A stretch of DNA of 64,000 nucleotides from Serripes groenlandicus. Taxonomy: Eukaryota; Mollusca; Bivalvia; Cardiida; Cardiidae. Within the stretch, counting starts at the first letter, position 1. Each line of letters begins with the position of its first letter. Under the pieces are notes generated by a model that was given only the letters and a program-made list of their open reading frames with translations, made no database searches and was not told the origin of the DNA. The DNA lies in assembly GCA_031761405.1 (NCBI GenBank), contig JASEVX010000007.1:36398849-36462848 (forward strand), in the 5' to 3' direction. This document shows, one piece after another, positions 10,650-22,172 of the stretch. Position numbers and translations under genes: made by a program.

Positions 10650-11450
10650 CCTTTACACACAAGAAAATAGTTGGGCGACCATCTCTACAATCCCTCAAAG
10701 CCACAAAAAAAATCCTTGGGAGATCCTTGTGCGCTCATTGTGCGAGCAAAACGCAAGTGACCATTGCATTGAGCGCTTACCAAGTGATAGATCAATGGAT
10801 ATGAAGCCTCCTGCGGCAACCATTGGGAGTTTGCTGAGCACTTGTTTTGCAACAAAGAGAGATCACAGGGAGATCTAACAAGATCGTTGAGAGATCAGGT
10901 GCAACAAAGAGAGATCAATGAGAGGCCGAAAGAGATCGCTGAGGGATCATGAAGAGTTCCTTGGACGACCACGGAGATTGTTGAGCATTTCTTGGACGAC
11001 AGGGTGCTTCTGGGTATATATATTAGATGTTTGTGGTGCTCTTACATCAGTCTCTGACAAGCTGTTGAAGAGAATCCAAGATGAAAAACCAAGTGCTGAT
11101 ATATGGTGCAATCCTAATAGGTCACTCAGCAATCATTATTTCAGAACCAGTTGACCATTGAAGTCGTCCAAAGAGGAGGTAGAGACGCAGAAGAAGGAGG
11201 CAGCGAATCTGGTGAATGAAGATTACTGTTTGGTGACTACAGCCAGCTGATGCAAGAGCTTAGGCTGGAAGACGAGGGAGCATTATGCAAAAGCTCCGAG
11301 AGACCGAGTCAAAACTTTGAGGAGACCATGGCAACTGTAGAGATCACTGGAAGATAATTGAGAGACCATGGTGATTGCTGGGCGCTCATTGAAAGCTCGT
11401 TGAGAGATCTGGTCACTTTTTCATCTTTCAATGGTCTCTCTGTGTAAAGG
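10650..11450. mobile_element. 800-bp element with CCTTTACACA inverted ends and iterated GAGAGATC
   Basis: CCTTTACACA (10650-10659) and TGTGTAAAGG (11441-11450) are perfect inverted ends. The interior repeats short phrases (GGGAGATC, GAGAGATC, TTGAGAGATC, GAGCGCT, GACCATGG) at irregular spacing, at least eight times for AGATC alone, and is purine-rich on the plus strand. No transposase. The short ORF across 10918-11154 is composed of the iterated motif. Confidence 0.5.
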
Positions 11451-12015
11451 ATCATTATTTCCACTCAACTCTATGTTGTGGGTATTCAACATAACATATA
11501 GAATCAGGATATGTTACAGGAGAGCACTAGCTTTACTAAATCTACATCAAACAACTTAATAAATTTCTGAGTTTTTTAAAAGAAAACATCTTTAAATGAA
11601 AGTATATAAATTAAATGAATGGAGTTGAAAACGTGCCAAATTTCAGATGTTACTATAATTATCAATTTCTGCTTCAAAGTTTTATTATATCCCTTTTAAA
11701 CAATTTAAACATTGGCATAAAAGAAAATAACATTGGGACCTGAATATCAGACTATAATTTTACGGCATGAAAAATTTTGATAGATATCTGCAGAGTTGAG
11801 AAGTTGAGAAGAATTACATATCCCTTTCCCACTTTCAGACATATTTTGACACATCTGCAAAAGTTGACTTTAGAAAGTATTGTTGTTATAACAATTTTTC
11901 CTTTTACCACAATGTTGTCAGTCTTATAGAGATTATTCAATATTTTCACATATTTTAAAACTTTTCTATTTACATGCCTGCTGCAGGTTTGTTGTTTGTG
12001 TAGGGAAAGTGGGGG

Positions 12016-12245
12016 TTAACCCTTTCCCTCATACGGCAATTCTGCAGCGAACTACTTTGAACGCATTTTGTCAAAACATAGAAAATCTCCATAATTGTAT
12101 GGATAACCTATGACAAAAAGTGGAAAACATTGTGACAAAAGGAGAAATTGCACGTTTTGTGCAATTTCTTCTTTCGTCACTTTGTTTTCAAAAAGCCGTC
12201 TGCTGCAGAGGTGGCAGAAAGCGTCTATATGAGGGAAAGGGTTAA
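12016..12245 (-). mobile_element. TTAA MITE, young subfamily
   Basis: Full length; core GCACGTTTTGTGC perfect. Its right TTAA is shared with the older copy at 12242-12432. Confidence 0.92.
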
Positions 12246-12432
12246 ACCTTTCCCGCATAAAGCAAATCTGCAGCAGACAACTTAGAAAATTATTGGCAAA
12301 AATGTGAAAAATCTCTATAAAGGTTGTACTATTAGAAATAGCTTGTTTTGAGCAATTTCTCATTTCTCAGTGTTTTCAAAAGTCGTCTGCTGCAGAGACT
12401 TCAGAAAGCGTCTATATGTGGGAAAGGGTTAA
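12242..12432. mobile_element. TTAA MITE, old subfamily
   Basis: Shares its left TTAA with 12016-12245; ends TATGTGGGAAAGGGTTAA; left half of the core shortened. Confidence 0.82.
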
Positions 12433-12591
12433 AGTACCAGAAACCAGATATACAGTTGTAACATTTCAGTCAAGTTTTCCTGCATTTTTTTACCAGAAAA
12501 ATACCTCCTGCCGGCATAGCTTGGAAATGTAATCTCTTAAAACACAGGACTTCAGATGTTTGCTATAACCCAGAAAATCTTCACCCTTTCT

Positions 12592-12801
12592 TTTACCCCT
12601 TTCCCACATGCAGATGCTTTTTGACTCTATCTGCAGCAGATGGCTTTTGAAAACAATGTGACAAAAGGAGAAATTGCTTTTAATCTTTTTAACTCTGAAA
12701 ATTGAAAAATAATTGTTTTATTTTTCAGAGATTTTCAATATCTTTTGCCTAGATGTTTTTATTCGTCTGCTGTATATGTGTTGTATGTGGGAAAGGGTAA
12801 C
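12592..12801. mobile_element. TTAA MITE, old subfamily
   Basis: CCCCTTTCCCACATGCAG to GTATGTGGGAAAGGGTAA; right half of the core palindrome missing. Confidence 0.75.
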
Positions 12802-13084
12802 AACATATTGTACATACAATACTTCCTTGTTTTACTATCACCCTTAGAGGCATCCAATCTGCTATAATGGTTTGTTTACCGCACATATGTCATTTTTGCT
12901 TTTTTTTCCCAACTATTTAACATATCAATGATTAATACATATTAGTGACTAACCATTTCCTCTGCCACTAGGCTGCTTAGTAAACCAAATTTAAGGAAAA
13001 ATATTGTGTTTTTATAAAAAGACAATTGTAACAATCAATGGCATAAAGGACTAGATAAGGGGAGTAAACAGGTCTTTTCCCAAC

Positions 13085-13430
13085 CAGGATTCTCTTATAA
13101 CTCAACCCAGAGCTCTTAAGATAAGGAGCGCTTTTCATTCTCTAAAATCCTTATTTGACCTCCAAAACCTATGTTGTGGGTACTCAAAAGAATCGTCTCA
13201 GTGAGACGATTCTTTTGAGTACCTACAACATAGGTTTTAATGATTGCTAACAGAGATATCATAGAAGAAAGACCTTTTTACTCCTCCTTAACTAGTCCTC
13301 TGTCAACCAATTCCAATGTTGTTTCACCGAGACGATTATTTTGAGTACCCACTACATAATATATGGCTTGAGAGTCAAGTAAGGATTTTTTAATGTGAAA
13401 AATGACTAGAGCTCTGATGGCAGCCCTATA
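13085..13430. mobile_element. Foldback complex with 37-bp central hairpin
   Basis: AAAACCTATGTTGTGGGTAC... (13164-13200) and its complement (13202-13238) form a 37-bp stem with one mismatch and a one-base centre (G13201). Outer arms include CAGAGCTCT, ATCCTTATTTGACC and AGAGCTCTG near 13425. Related hairpin arms (GTACTCAAAAGAATC) recur near 10200, 13330, 14140/14355, 48535, 51310-51350 and 56800-56850. Confidence 0.65.
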
Positions 13431-13552
13431 GTTTTGGCTACGATCTTTGCCAGTTCAAACTTATACTTATGTATTGATCCTTAGAGTGTAAAAAGAACTT
13501 ACTAGCTTGATATATAAAACGGAATGTTCAAAACAAAAGAGAAGTTTTTGAG

Positions 13553-13749
13553 TTAATCCTTTCCAACAAACATTAACGCTTTCTGACGCCAATGCAGCAG
13601 ACAATTTTTGAAAACATTAAGTTTCAACTCTTTTCAATAATTAAGCTTTTTATTTATAAAGATTTTACACGTTTCAACCGAGATCTGTTCAAAATTTTGT
13701 GTTCAAAGTCGTCTGCTGCAGATTTGTTGTAGAAGCGGGAATCAGTTAA
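13553..13749. mobile_element. TTAA MITE, old subfamily, core deleted
   Basis: TTAATCCTTTCCAACAAA to GAAGCGGGAATCAGTTAA; GAAAACATTAAG joins directly to TTTCAACTC. Confidence 0.75.
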
Positions 13750-13889
13750 AGGGCTTAAACGCCGTACAAAGCAGATTCCCAAACAAAACGAGGAGAGGTC
13801 TATATGAACCATATGGTACTAAAGTTCATCAAGGTTAAAAACAGATTTACATGAAAAACAAAACCTGAGATTCTATTTCGGATCTATAT

Positions 13890-14098
13890 AACCCTCTGCC
13901 TCATACAACAAATCTGCAGCAGACGACTTTTGAACATATTTTGTCAAAAAATAAAAAAATCTCTATAATTCAAAGGATAACCTATGATTAAAAGTGGAAA
14001 ACATTGTGGCAAAAGGAGATATTGCTCATTTTGAGCAATTTCTTCTTTTGTCGCGATGTTTTCAAAAATCCGTCTACTGCAGAGGCGTCAGAAAGTGG
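13890..14098 (-). mobile_element. TTAA MITE, young subfamily, right end lost
   Basis: ATAACCCTCTGCCTCATA left end; core GCTCATTTTGAGC perfect; stops within GCGTCAGAAAGTGG and runs into hairpin-MITE sequence. Confidence 0.8.
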
Positions 14099-14156
14099 TC
14101 TTTTCCTCACAATGTCCATATCATATTACTCAACCAAACCCTATGTTGTGTTTACT

Positions 14157-14352
14157 TAACCCTTTCCCACATACAAAAAATCTGCAGCAGACGACTTTGA
14201 AAACGTCAAGGCAAAAAGCACAGAAAATCTCTTTAAATGAAAGAACAATAATAGAATCATGTAGAAAACATGTTGACAAAAGGAGAATTTGCTCATTTTA
14301 AGCATTTTCTCCTTTTTTCACTATGTTTTCAAAAATCCGTCTGCTGCAGAGG
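14157..14352. mobile_element. TTAA MITE, old subfamily, inside a hairpin MITE
   Basis: TTAACCCTTTCCCACATACA left end; right end lost at GCAGAGGTGA. Flanks CCCTATGTTGTG..TTAC and TTTTGAGTATGCACAACATA are the two arms of the GTACTCAAAA hairpin family. Confidence 0.75.
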
Positions 14353-14389
14353 TGATTTTTTTGAGTATGCACAACATATGGTATGAGTG

Positions 14390-14900
14390 TCATATAAGGA
14401 TTACAAGAGAAAGTTGATGCAAGGCATCAATGTCGCCGGAAAAGACTGCATTGATTTATTTATGTATTCTTGACTCTCCTTAGTCAATTATAACATTTGC
14501 TTATAAATTTTATATATATACCTATACATTAGGTATCTATAAAAAATTAACGAAATGTGTACACATTTATCTTGGCTTAAATTTAATTTTGCTGTTGTTA
14601 CTTATTTAAATAATAGTATTCATTCATATAATTTCAATGTTTGTCAATCTTATTCGAATCATAAGGTAAATATCCTGGTATTGCTTTAAAGGGAGGTAAT
14701 TTGAAGAAAACAAAAGTCTTCAAAAGGAGAAATATATCAGCATTACCGTCTACAGTTTAAATTGTTCTATTGTTTGTGGATTTAAAAATGTTCTTTTTTT
14801 CTTATTTCTACATGTACAACGAAATATTGCGGCTTCTCTTTGACGCTTTGCGTCAAACATTCGTCTTGTACTTGTCTAAAATAAAATAATATCACTCGCT
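14390..14900. other. Repeat-poor AT-rich stretch
   Basis: Nothing recognised apart from TATATATA near 14510. It precedes the small ORF with the NRF1 site. Confidence 0.5.
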
Positions 14901-14913
14901 TTTTCATATCAAA

Positions 14914-15138
14914 ATGCGCATGCGCGAAAAATCGATGTTAAAGGTCACGAAACTACACAACAGAATAGGGTCTATATTTAGCTTAGAAACAGTTCCTACT
15001 TTAGATATTCATGGATTAACATTATTAAATGAATTCTACACAAATCAAGACATCTCTTTGAACATGAAAACAACATTTAGTAAGTTAAAATTGCTATTAA
15101 AAGGAGAATCCGAAATTGACCTCAATGATGACACATAA
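14914..15138 (+). CDS. Small ORF of 74 codons, possible gene or retrocopy
   Basis: Unrecognised. The ORF begins MRMREKSMLKVTKLHNRIGS and is rich in Lys, Leu and Thr, ending EIDLNDDT. Its ATG lies at the edge of a perfect NRF1-type palindrome. About 85 bases after the stop, GTGAAATAAAAAAAAACTGC (near 15217-15240) combines an AATAAA with an A-run, which would fit a short transcript or an inserted processed copy. The region 14390-15250 carries no MITE, which is unusual here. Against it: no splice evidence, no family match, and 74 codons can arise by chance in AT-rich DNA. Confidence 0.22.
   Translation: MRMREKSMLKVTKLHNRIGSIFSLETVPTLDIHGLTLLNEFYTNQDISLNMKTTFSKLKLLLKGESEIDLNDDT
14915..14926 (+). 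promoter_or_regulatory. NRF1-type palindrome TGCGCATGCGCG
   Basis: TGCGCATGCGCG matches the metazoan NRF1 consensus (YGCGCAYGCGCR) exactly and overlaps the ATG of the ORF at 14914. Just upstream (about 14838-14856) is TTTGACGC-TTT-GCGTCAAA, an 8-bp stem hairpin. NRF1 sites are typical of housekeeping promoters; function here is inference. Confidence 0.35.
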
Positions 15139-15399
15139 GAGTCTGCATTAGGGGGTGTTGGTTCACGTCTTGAAGGGACCACTTTTGTCTTCGTAAATAA
15201 GACAAACAACTTAAATGCGAGTGAAATAAAAAAAAACTGCAAACATTAAAAAATCGGAATATTTATTTCATTTTAGATGTGTCATTTATTAGTGTTCGTA
15301 AACAACCACAATTGTAATATGTTCAAATCATCTAGATTTGTTTCTTTCTAATAATAAGCCGCCCTCCCATGTGATTTCCGAAAAGCTATTAAAAATAGA

Positions 15400-15424
15400 A
15401 GTCGCGGGCTTCTGCCCGGCGACT
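15400..15424. other. GC-rich hairpin AGTCGCGGGC/GCCCGGCGACT
   Basis: AGTCGCGGGCTTCTGCCCGG followed by CGACT folds into a 10-bp stem with one bulge and a TTCT loop in AT-rich DNA. It may be the terminal hairpin of another Helentron-like element; no further parts identified. Confidence 0.4.
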
Positions 15425-15907
15425 AATAAACCAAAAAATCCCCTTTATAATGTTTGGTTTCTTGGAGAAAATATGGATCTTTGATTTAGCACTTTCCCAC
15501 TTGTAGTCACATTCTGGAGCATGGGCCCTAGCCAAGGAGCTTTGGTGGCAAAAGTAAAAATTGCTTATAATGAGCAATTTGTTCAATTGCCACTATATTT
15601 TATAATAAAACTCCCATTGAAGGATGCTGCTGATTTATTGTTTGTGGGAAAGAGCTGATTTACCGATAATTTAAGGATACATCTTCTGCTTTTAAAACAA
15701 CCAAGTAAAAATCCACATTATATATAGAAAATAAGAAGAATTGAAAAAGTGAGAAAAGGAGATATTGCTTATTTTGAGCAGTAAATTCTCTCTTTCCCAC
15801 AATGTTTTCTAAAGATGACTGCTGCAGACGCGTCAAATATAGTATGCGTCTGGATGTGTGGGAAAGGGATATAAACCCAAACAAATCATTCAGAGCAAGT
15901 TAACTTG

Positions 15908-16137
15908 TTAACCCTTTCCCTCATATAGACGCTTTCTGACGCCTCTGCAGCAGACGGCTATTTGAAAACATAGTGACAAAAGAAGAAATTGCACAAAACG
16001 TGCAATTTCTCCTTTTGACACAATGTTTTCCACTTTTTGTCATAGGTTATCCATTCAATTATAGAGATTTTCTATTTTTTGACAAAATACGTTCAAAGTC
16101 GTCTGCTGCAGAATTGTCGTATGAGGGAAAGGGTTAA
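15908..16137 (+). mobile_element. TTAA MITE, young subfamily
   Basis: Full length, TTAA both ends, core GCACAAAACGTGC perfect. Close to the family consensus. Confidence 0.93.
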
Positions 16138-16699
16138 TATTGAAGATTATTATACTTCAGAAAAGGCTTAACATCATTATCAATTTCAGTTATCTTAATT
16201 ATGTGGTGCAGACTTTTATAATTTAATGAATCAATTTATGAAACATCATCATAAGAAAACAGATCTTGGAAGGTCTTTCACATATTTCATTTTTGTTTGT
16301 CTCAATCTCAATACAACTTTTCACTGATGAAGACAACATTGACACATTTGCAGCAGACAACCTTTGAAAACATAGGAAAAGGGATAACTTTCTTTCGAGT
16401 TGTATTCACTGTTTTCAAAATTATTTCAGTTATATCACGGCGGCAGATCATTTATTCATAATCGCTGGGTAAAACAAACATTTAGTACTAGGCTAGGAAA
16501 TGTGCCTTGCCCAGGCAAAAAAGGAGAAACAATTTGTTTTCCACAATGTTATAAACTCTTGTTTCATTTGTAAGTTTCCAACTTTCCAGATGTCACATTT
16601 TTTGCGTCAGGTATTTAGATAGCAGAAGACTCTAAAAATACCCAATCAGATTAATCAGTTATTGGGCAATAGATTAGATCCTGGTCAGACTTCATGTAT

Positions 16700-16897
16700 T
16701 TCTATTGGGTTAATTAAGGTGTTTTACACCACTTTCAACAATATTTCATTTCCTTTGGTAAATTACCAGCTCTACCGGTATTGCTTATCCCAACACATCA
16801 GTCTCAATGCTATTTGTGCAACCATGAACGCCAAGGAGGGAAGGCACCTTATCTCCCATTTTTAAGCTGTTGCTCTTACCACTACACCATGGTGACC
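16700..16897 (-). mobile_element. Second tRNA-SINE family, minus strand, decayed
   Basis: Minus strand: CACCATGGTGTAGTGGTAAG head (A box-like GTAGTGGTAAG); body CTTCCCTCCTTGGCGTTCAT and GTTGAAAGTGGTGTAAAACA. The B-box segment is lost. Confidence 0.6.
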
Positions 16898-16942
16898 ATC
16901 AGACTACATGGAAAATCAGCTTATCTGGGTCTTTGCTAGTCC

Positions 16943-17085
16943 TGTTTTGTGAGGGCTTGACTGGTCCCAAAGTGCAACAAGGCCCGTTTTGTGAGTGACT
17001 TGAATGGTCCCAGAATGCAATAGGGCCTGTTTTGTGAGTGACTTGACTTGTCCCAAGTGCAATAGGGACTGTTTTGTGAGTGGAT
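16943..17085 (+). repeat. Tandem repeat, about 42-bp period, 3.3 copies
   Basis: TGTTTTGTGAG starts at about 16943, 16986, 17029 and 17070, each followed by CTTGA..GGTCCCA..AATGCAATAGGGCC-like sequence. Non-coding. Confidence 0.85.
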
Positions 17086-18279
17086 TGACTCATATTTTTA
17101 TTCAATACAAAGATGAACCTTAGCCATCTTGAACAATAGTAAATATGGATTTACAACAGAAACCAATCAAAGAGCCATGTACTGAGAGCTATCAGCCTTT
17201 GTTGGGATGAAAAATGTTAATCCTTTCTCACTTGAAGATGTATTATGACGCATCTGCAGCAGAAGACTTTTGAAAACATTTTCTTCAACTTTCGTCAATA
17301 ATTACATATTCATCTAATCTATGTAGAATCATTCATTTTCTGCCATTAGGCTAAACATACTGTCTTATGTGGGTAGGTAGCCACTTGCGGTTGTCAAATT
17401 AACCATTACAACCAACATACAACATATATTGGCAGAAAACTTTGAAAACATTCAAGCAAGTCTAGTTGTTGCAATTTCTCCTTTAGCCAACGTGTTTTCG
17501 CATATCATCTGCTGCAGTTGCGTCAAAAACCGCAATATGCATGTGGGAAATGGTAAGGAGATAATTATAAAATCTGATTCTCTGTTAATAGATTATAAAT
17601 GAATTCAATCTGCAGATATTTTGCCATGGCACTGAGAGAATTTAATTACATTCAGATTCGGGGAACCAGGGTTTTTTTCCCCATTCATGCTAACTTGGCT
17701 AAATATTTAATTCATAATAGTTCATTTGAAAAACCGGATAAAATTCTATTATGCATTCACCAGTTTCAATTAATGGAATTTTTCCCCCCATCCACACTGA
17801 CACATTAGGATGAATCCGATGCAACTCTGATATCGTTCCTTTCTCCAAAGCCTTTCCCACATACAGATGCTTTTGGACGCCTTTGTAGCAGATGACATTT
17901 GAATACAATTGTGGCCATATATTATCAACTATTTTAATGATTATACTTTCATTTATAGAGATTTTTCCAATGTTTGGATAGATATTTTCAAAGTTGTCTT
18001 ATGCAGATTTGTATATGTGGGAAAAGGGCTAACCAGATGACATTTTTAATCTCTTTCCAACATGCAGACACATTTTCGCATGTCTGCATGCAGCAGTCAA
18101 CTTTTGAAAACAATTGGACAAAAACGAGAAATTGCTTGCAATGACTTTTGAAAACATTGCAGCAAAAGGAGATAATGCATGTACATGACCTTAATCTACC
18201 ATGTTTTCCAAATATAATCAAGCTACAAGAATGGATGTTTGGGAGTTTGGATGGGAATAGAGATGTGAATATAAATTGT

Positions 18280-18490
18280 TTAACCCTTTCCCTCATATAG
18301 ACGCTTTCTGACGCCTCTGCAGCAGACGACGTTTTGAAAACATAGTGACAAAAGAGGATTTCTCCTTTTGCCACAATGTTTTCCACTTTTAGTCATAGGT
18401 TATCCATTCAATTATAGAGATTTTCTATTTTTGGACAAAATATGTTCAAAGTCGTCTGCTGCAGATTTGTCGTATGAGGGAGAGGGTTAA
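18280..18490 (+). mobile_element. TTAA MITE, young subfamily, core deleted
   Basis: TTAA both ends. The central palindrome is reduced to GACAAAAGAGGATTTCTCC, so the hairpin tip is gone while outer arms are intact. Confidence 0.9.
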
Positions 18491-18711
18491 ACCACCTCAT
18501 TATGTTGAGTTCCAACATTTTAACAGGAACGGAAATCTCAATATTCTTCACATCATAAATCTCACATCAACTCAGATCTCTAACACATAATGCACAACAT
18601 CATTTTACAACCAGGCTTTTCGACTTGATGCGCAAGTCCTATTTAAAATGCATGCCTCAAGTTTCCTCAGGGAAATCTCTTTAAAGCTTGAATGAAATGA
18701 ACATTTCAACA

Positions 18712-18930
18712 CTTTCCCACCTGTAGACATACTTTGACACATCTGCAGATGACGATTTTGAAAACATTGTGGCAAAAGGAGAAATTGTTCGTAATGATTT
18801 CCTTATAATGCCACAATGATTTCAACTTGATTCAGTACTCATACTTTTCTTTATAGAGATTTTCCATATTTTTGCCTGGATGAAATACAAAGTCCTCTGC
18901 TGCAGATTTATTACATGGGGGAAAGGATTG
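18712..18930. mobile_element. TTAA MITE, old subfamily
   Basis: CTTTCCCACCTGTAGACATA to CATGGGGGAAAGGATTGA; core GTTCGTAATGATTTCC decayed. Confidence 0.72.
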
Positions 18931-19048
18931 AAATCCTCATTTCAGAAGATAATATGCTGCTTTCCAGTTGAGAACAGTCATAACAATACAGGGGAAAAAC
19001 AAGATCATTATGCTTTTATGGAATATCCTTTTGTTATCACTTCTTTTC

Positions 19049-19276
19049 TTAACCCTTTCCCTCATATAGACACTTTCTGACGCCTCTGCAGCAGACGGCT
19101 TTTTGAAAACAGTGACAAAAGAAGAAATTGCACAAAACGTGCAATTTCTCCTTTTGCCACAATGTTTTCCACTTTTTGTCATAGGTTATCCATTCAATTA
19201 TGGAGATTTTCTATTTTTTGACAAAATACGTTCAAAGTCGTCTGCTGCAGAATTGCCGTATGAGGGAAAGGGTTAA
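19049..19276 (+). mobile_element. TTAA MITE, young subfamily
   Basis: Full length; core GCACAAAACGTGC perfect; right arm GAATTGCCGTATGAGGG. Confidence 0.93.
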
Positions 19277-19879
19277 CATGTAAAACTGGCCTCACAGAAA
19301 AAGAGAAATATTATGAGCTCTGTGAAAAACCAACGTAAGGGTAATATAGAGACCAGTGTAGATCCAGTTTAGCCATTGCATCCAAACAGTCTATTTACTG
19401 TGGTCTGCACTAGTTCAAGAACACTCAGAGAAGTACAAAAGAAGCCACTGATAAAAAGTATACAATTCCCGGAGCTCAAAACTATGGTAGCTCCCATTTG
19501 ACCACAATAATATTATATAAGTTTCCATAGTTTGTTCTCAGGCAACTTTTATTATTCATCCCTTTCCCACATGAAACAAATCTGCAATAGACAACTTTGA
19601 AAATAGCAAGGTAAAAATACCGAAATATATCTATAAAAGTAAAGATATTGAATACATTATTGAAAGCATTGTAGTAAAATGGGTAATTAATCAGCAAGAT
19701 TTCCTTTTGCCATATATAATTATAATAATGTTTTTTAAAAATCGTCTGCTACAGATGTGTCCAAATGTGTCTACAAGTGCACCAGGGAAAAGGTCCTTGT
19801 TATTATATTGAAGCAGAGAGCAAAAGATGTGAAAACAGATCATAACTTAAACTTAAACACATCCCTAAAACATTGCCAC

Positions 19880-20174
19880 GCCCTGGTAGCTCAGTCGGTA
19901 GCAATGTGGCCTGTCAATACAGGTGTTGTGAGTTGGAATCCCAGCTCAGCCAACATTCTTTACCAACTATTGACAAAAGTCACTGTGACATGAGTCTTTC
20001 ACCAATGGGCTTACAGTCTATATGTAAAAGTAGTCAGTTGTTTGGAAAGTGTGTTGTTTGGAGTACTGGTGTGAGAAAGCAAGGAAACAATTATTATTAT
20101 GAGTAGGTGAATATGCCGCTGCGGTAACATTGAAAACTGTTGAAAATAACGGCTTTTAACCCAAATCAATCAAC
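19880..20174 (+). mobile_element. tRNA-derived SINE, full length
   Basis: The head GCCCTGGTAGCTCAGTCGGT contains a good Pol III A box (TAGCTCAGTCGG). The B box is decayed (AGTTGGAATCC). Central GACAAAAGTCACTGTGAC and CACCAATGGGCT, then TGGTGTGAGAAAGC, and a tail CCAAATCAATCAA. Not a functional tRNA. Confidence 0.85.
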
Positions 20175-20298
20175 CCTAAAACACTTAGGCTGGATTTCCT
20201 GCAGTACAGCTCATTTTTTTTCGAAGATGCAAGATAACGAGAAAGAATAGAACAAATCCAAAATCTGTGTGTGAAAAGGATATATTATTGATTAGGGT

Positions 20299-20445
20299 TT
20301 AACCATTTCCCTCATACGACAATTCTGCAGCAGATGACTTAGAACATATTTTGTCAAAAAATCTCTATAATTGAATGGATAACCTATGACTAAAAGAGGC
20401 AAACATTGTGGCAAAAGGAGAAATTGCTTGTTTTGAGCTTGAAAA
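20299..20445 (-). mobile_element. TTAA MITE, young subfamily, left part only
   Basis: TTAACCATTTCCCTCATACG to TTGCTTGTTTTGAGC, then it breaks into older MITE sequence of the same core, probably by recombination between copies. Confidence 0.8.
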
Positions 20446-20651
20446 ACATTTGAAATCATTGTGACAAAAGGAGAAATTGATCATAATTTGTCATTATGAG
20501 AAAATAACTCTTTTTGCTTTCAAAGATTATTTCCTTTTCTTATCCATTTCCCACATATAACAAATCAGCAGCAGACAACTTTGGAATAATCTGGAGAAAA
20601 TAATGGAAATATAAAAGTTTAATTTTAGAATCAAGTTGAAAACGTAAAGGC

Positions 20652-20881
20652 TTAACCCTTTCCCTCATATAAACGCTTTCGAACGCCTCTGCACTAGACA
20701 GCTTTTTGAAAACATAATGACAAAAGAAGAAATTGCACAAAACGTGCAATTTCTTTTTTTGCCACAATGTTTTCCACTTTTAGTCATAGGTTATCCATTC
20801 AATAATGGAGATTTTCTATGTTTTGACAAAATACGTTCAAAGTCGTCTGCTGCAGAATTGTCGTATGAGGGAAAGGGTTAA
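20652..20881 (+). mobile_element. TTAA MITE, young subfamily
   Basis: Full length; core GCACAAAACGTGC perfect; TTAA both ends. Confidence 0.92.
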
Positions 20882-21901
20882 GGAGAAACTGCTCATTATG
20901 AGCAATGTTTTCATAAAGAATTACTAAATGGCTTGGAAAAAATGTTGAAAATCTTTATAAATAATGAAAGTAGAGGAAAACATTGTAGTAAAAGAAGATA
21001 TTGCTCAAGCAATGTTTACTTTTGCCACAACATTGCAAATGCGTCTGCATGTGGAAATGGGTCAGTCTAAAAAATATTATCAGGTAAACAATTTAACTTC
21101 CCTTCATAACATTTTCATTTTCCAAGAAAGTACAATTTTTTCTTCAGAAAGCCTTCCAATATACAGCAAATCTGAGACAGATCAAATGTCTTAAATTGCA
21201 TAATTGTAGAAAAAAGAGTTGAAAACATTGTGGCAAGAGAAGAAATTGCTAATTACAATTTGGCTGTTACATTTTCAGAAGGCATCTGCTCAAGATATAT
21301 ATATGTGTCTATATAAATGCGCCTGCTTGCATCTATGTTTGGTAAGAAAAGGGTTATGACCAAAAGATGACTATCAGATACAATAACAATCAGAAACCAC
21401 TCTAACAATTAACCTTTTCCAATTACAATGCATCTGTAGCAGACAATTTTTTTAAACATTGTGGTAAAAGGAAAATACCTTTTGCCACAATATTTCCAAC
21501 TCTATTAAATTATTATCGTTTCATTTTAAGAAATGTTTCATACTTTTTCCTCGATGTTTTCAAAGTCTTCTGCCAAACATTTGTGGTATGTGTGAAAGGA
21601 TAAATCAACCATATTTCAAATGTTAGCTTTACAAATCACCATGACAACTTGAAAATGAGTATTATTGACAAGCAATTTGCTGCTTACCCTCAGGCAGACA
21701 AATTAAGTTTCCTCTGCAGCAGATGGAATTCTTAGATAAGAAATAAGTTTTGCTGATCCAATATTATATGTCAGTCCGGGAAAGCATGATGGACAGACAG
21801 ACAGACAGACGGACGGACGGATGGACAGATGATGGAAAAGGGATACCTTTATGTCTAATTATACTAAGGGCAAGCAACACAAAATAAATGTACTTCTAGA
21901 A

Positions 21902-22172
21902 CAAGAGGGCCATGATGGCCCTATATCGCTCACCTGAGTAAGTGCTTTAGGATCCTAATTTAATTGCTCTACAAAAATGGATAACAATTTTGCCAATTTT
22001 AAAGGGCCATAATTCAGTCATGCATGGACAGATCTGGCTGGTTTTCCAAGCTCTCATGGATATCTAGCTACTGAATAAGCTTGGTAAACATGGGATAACA
22101 AGAAATTGTGGACGGACGACAGACAAAGAGCGATCACAAAAGCTCACCTTATCGCTATGTGACAGGTGAGCT
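21902..22172 (+). mobile_element. Short Helentron-like element, CAAGAGGGCC family
   Basis: 5' end CAAGAGGGCCATGATGGCCC (perfect hairpin GGGCCatgatGGCCC), then CGCTCACCTG. The 3' end is GCTCACCTT...AGGTGAGCT followed by A-run. It has only a single internal unit, making it the shortest of three copies of this family in the window. The GGACGGACGACAGAC spacer precedes the 3' hairpin. Confidence 0.7.

Noticed and set aside
19298..19334. 37-nt plus-strand microexon between CTCACAG and GTAAGG (KEKYYELCEKP)
   Set aside because: Donor is good but the acceptor has almost no pyrimidine tract, and no partner exon on this strand is seen.
19880..19952. tRNA gene
   Set aside because: A and B boxes are present but the cloverleaf is broken and the sequence continues into a SINE body; the same holds at 37144, 40850-40918, 52397 and 60860-60930.
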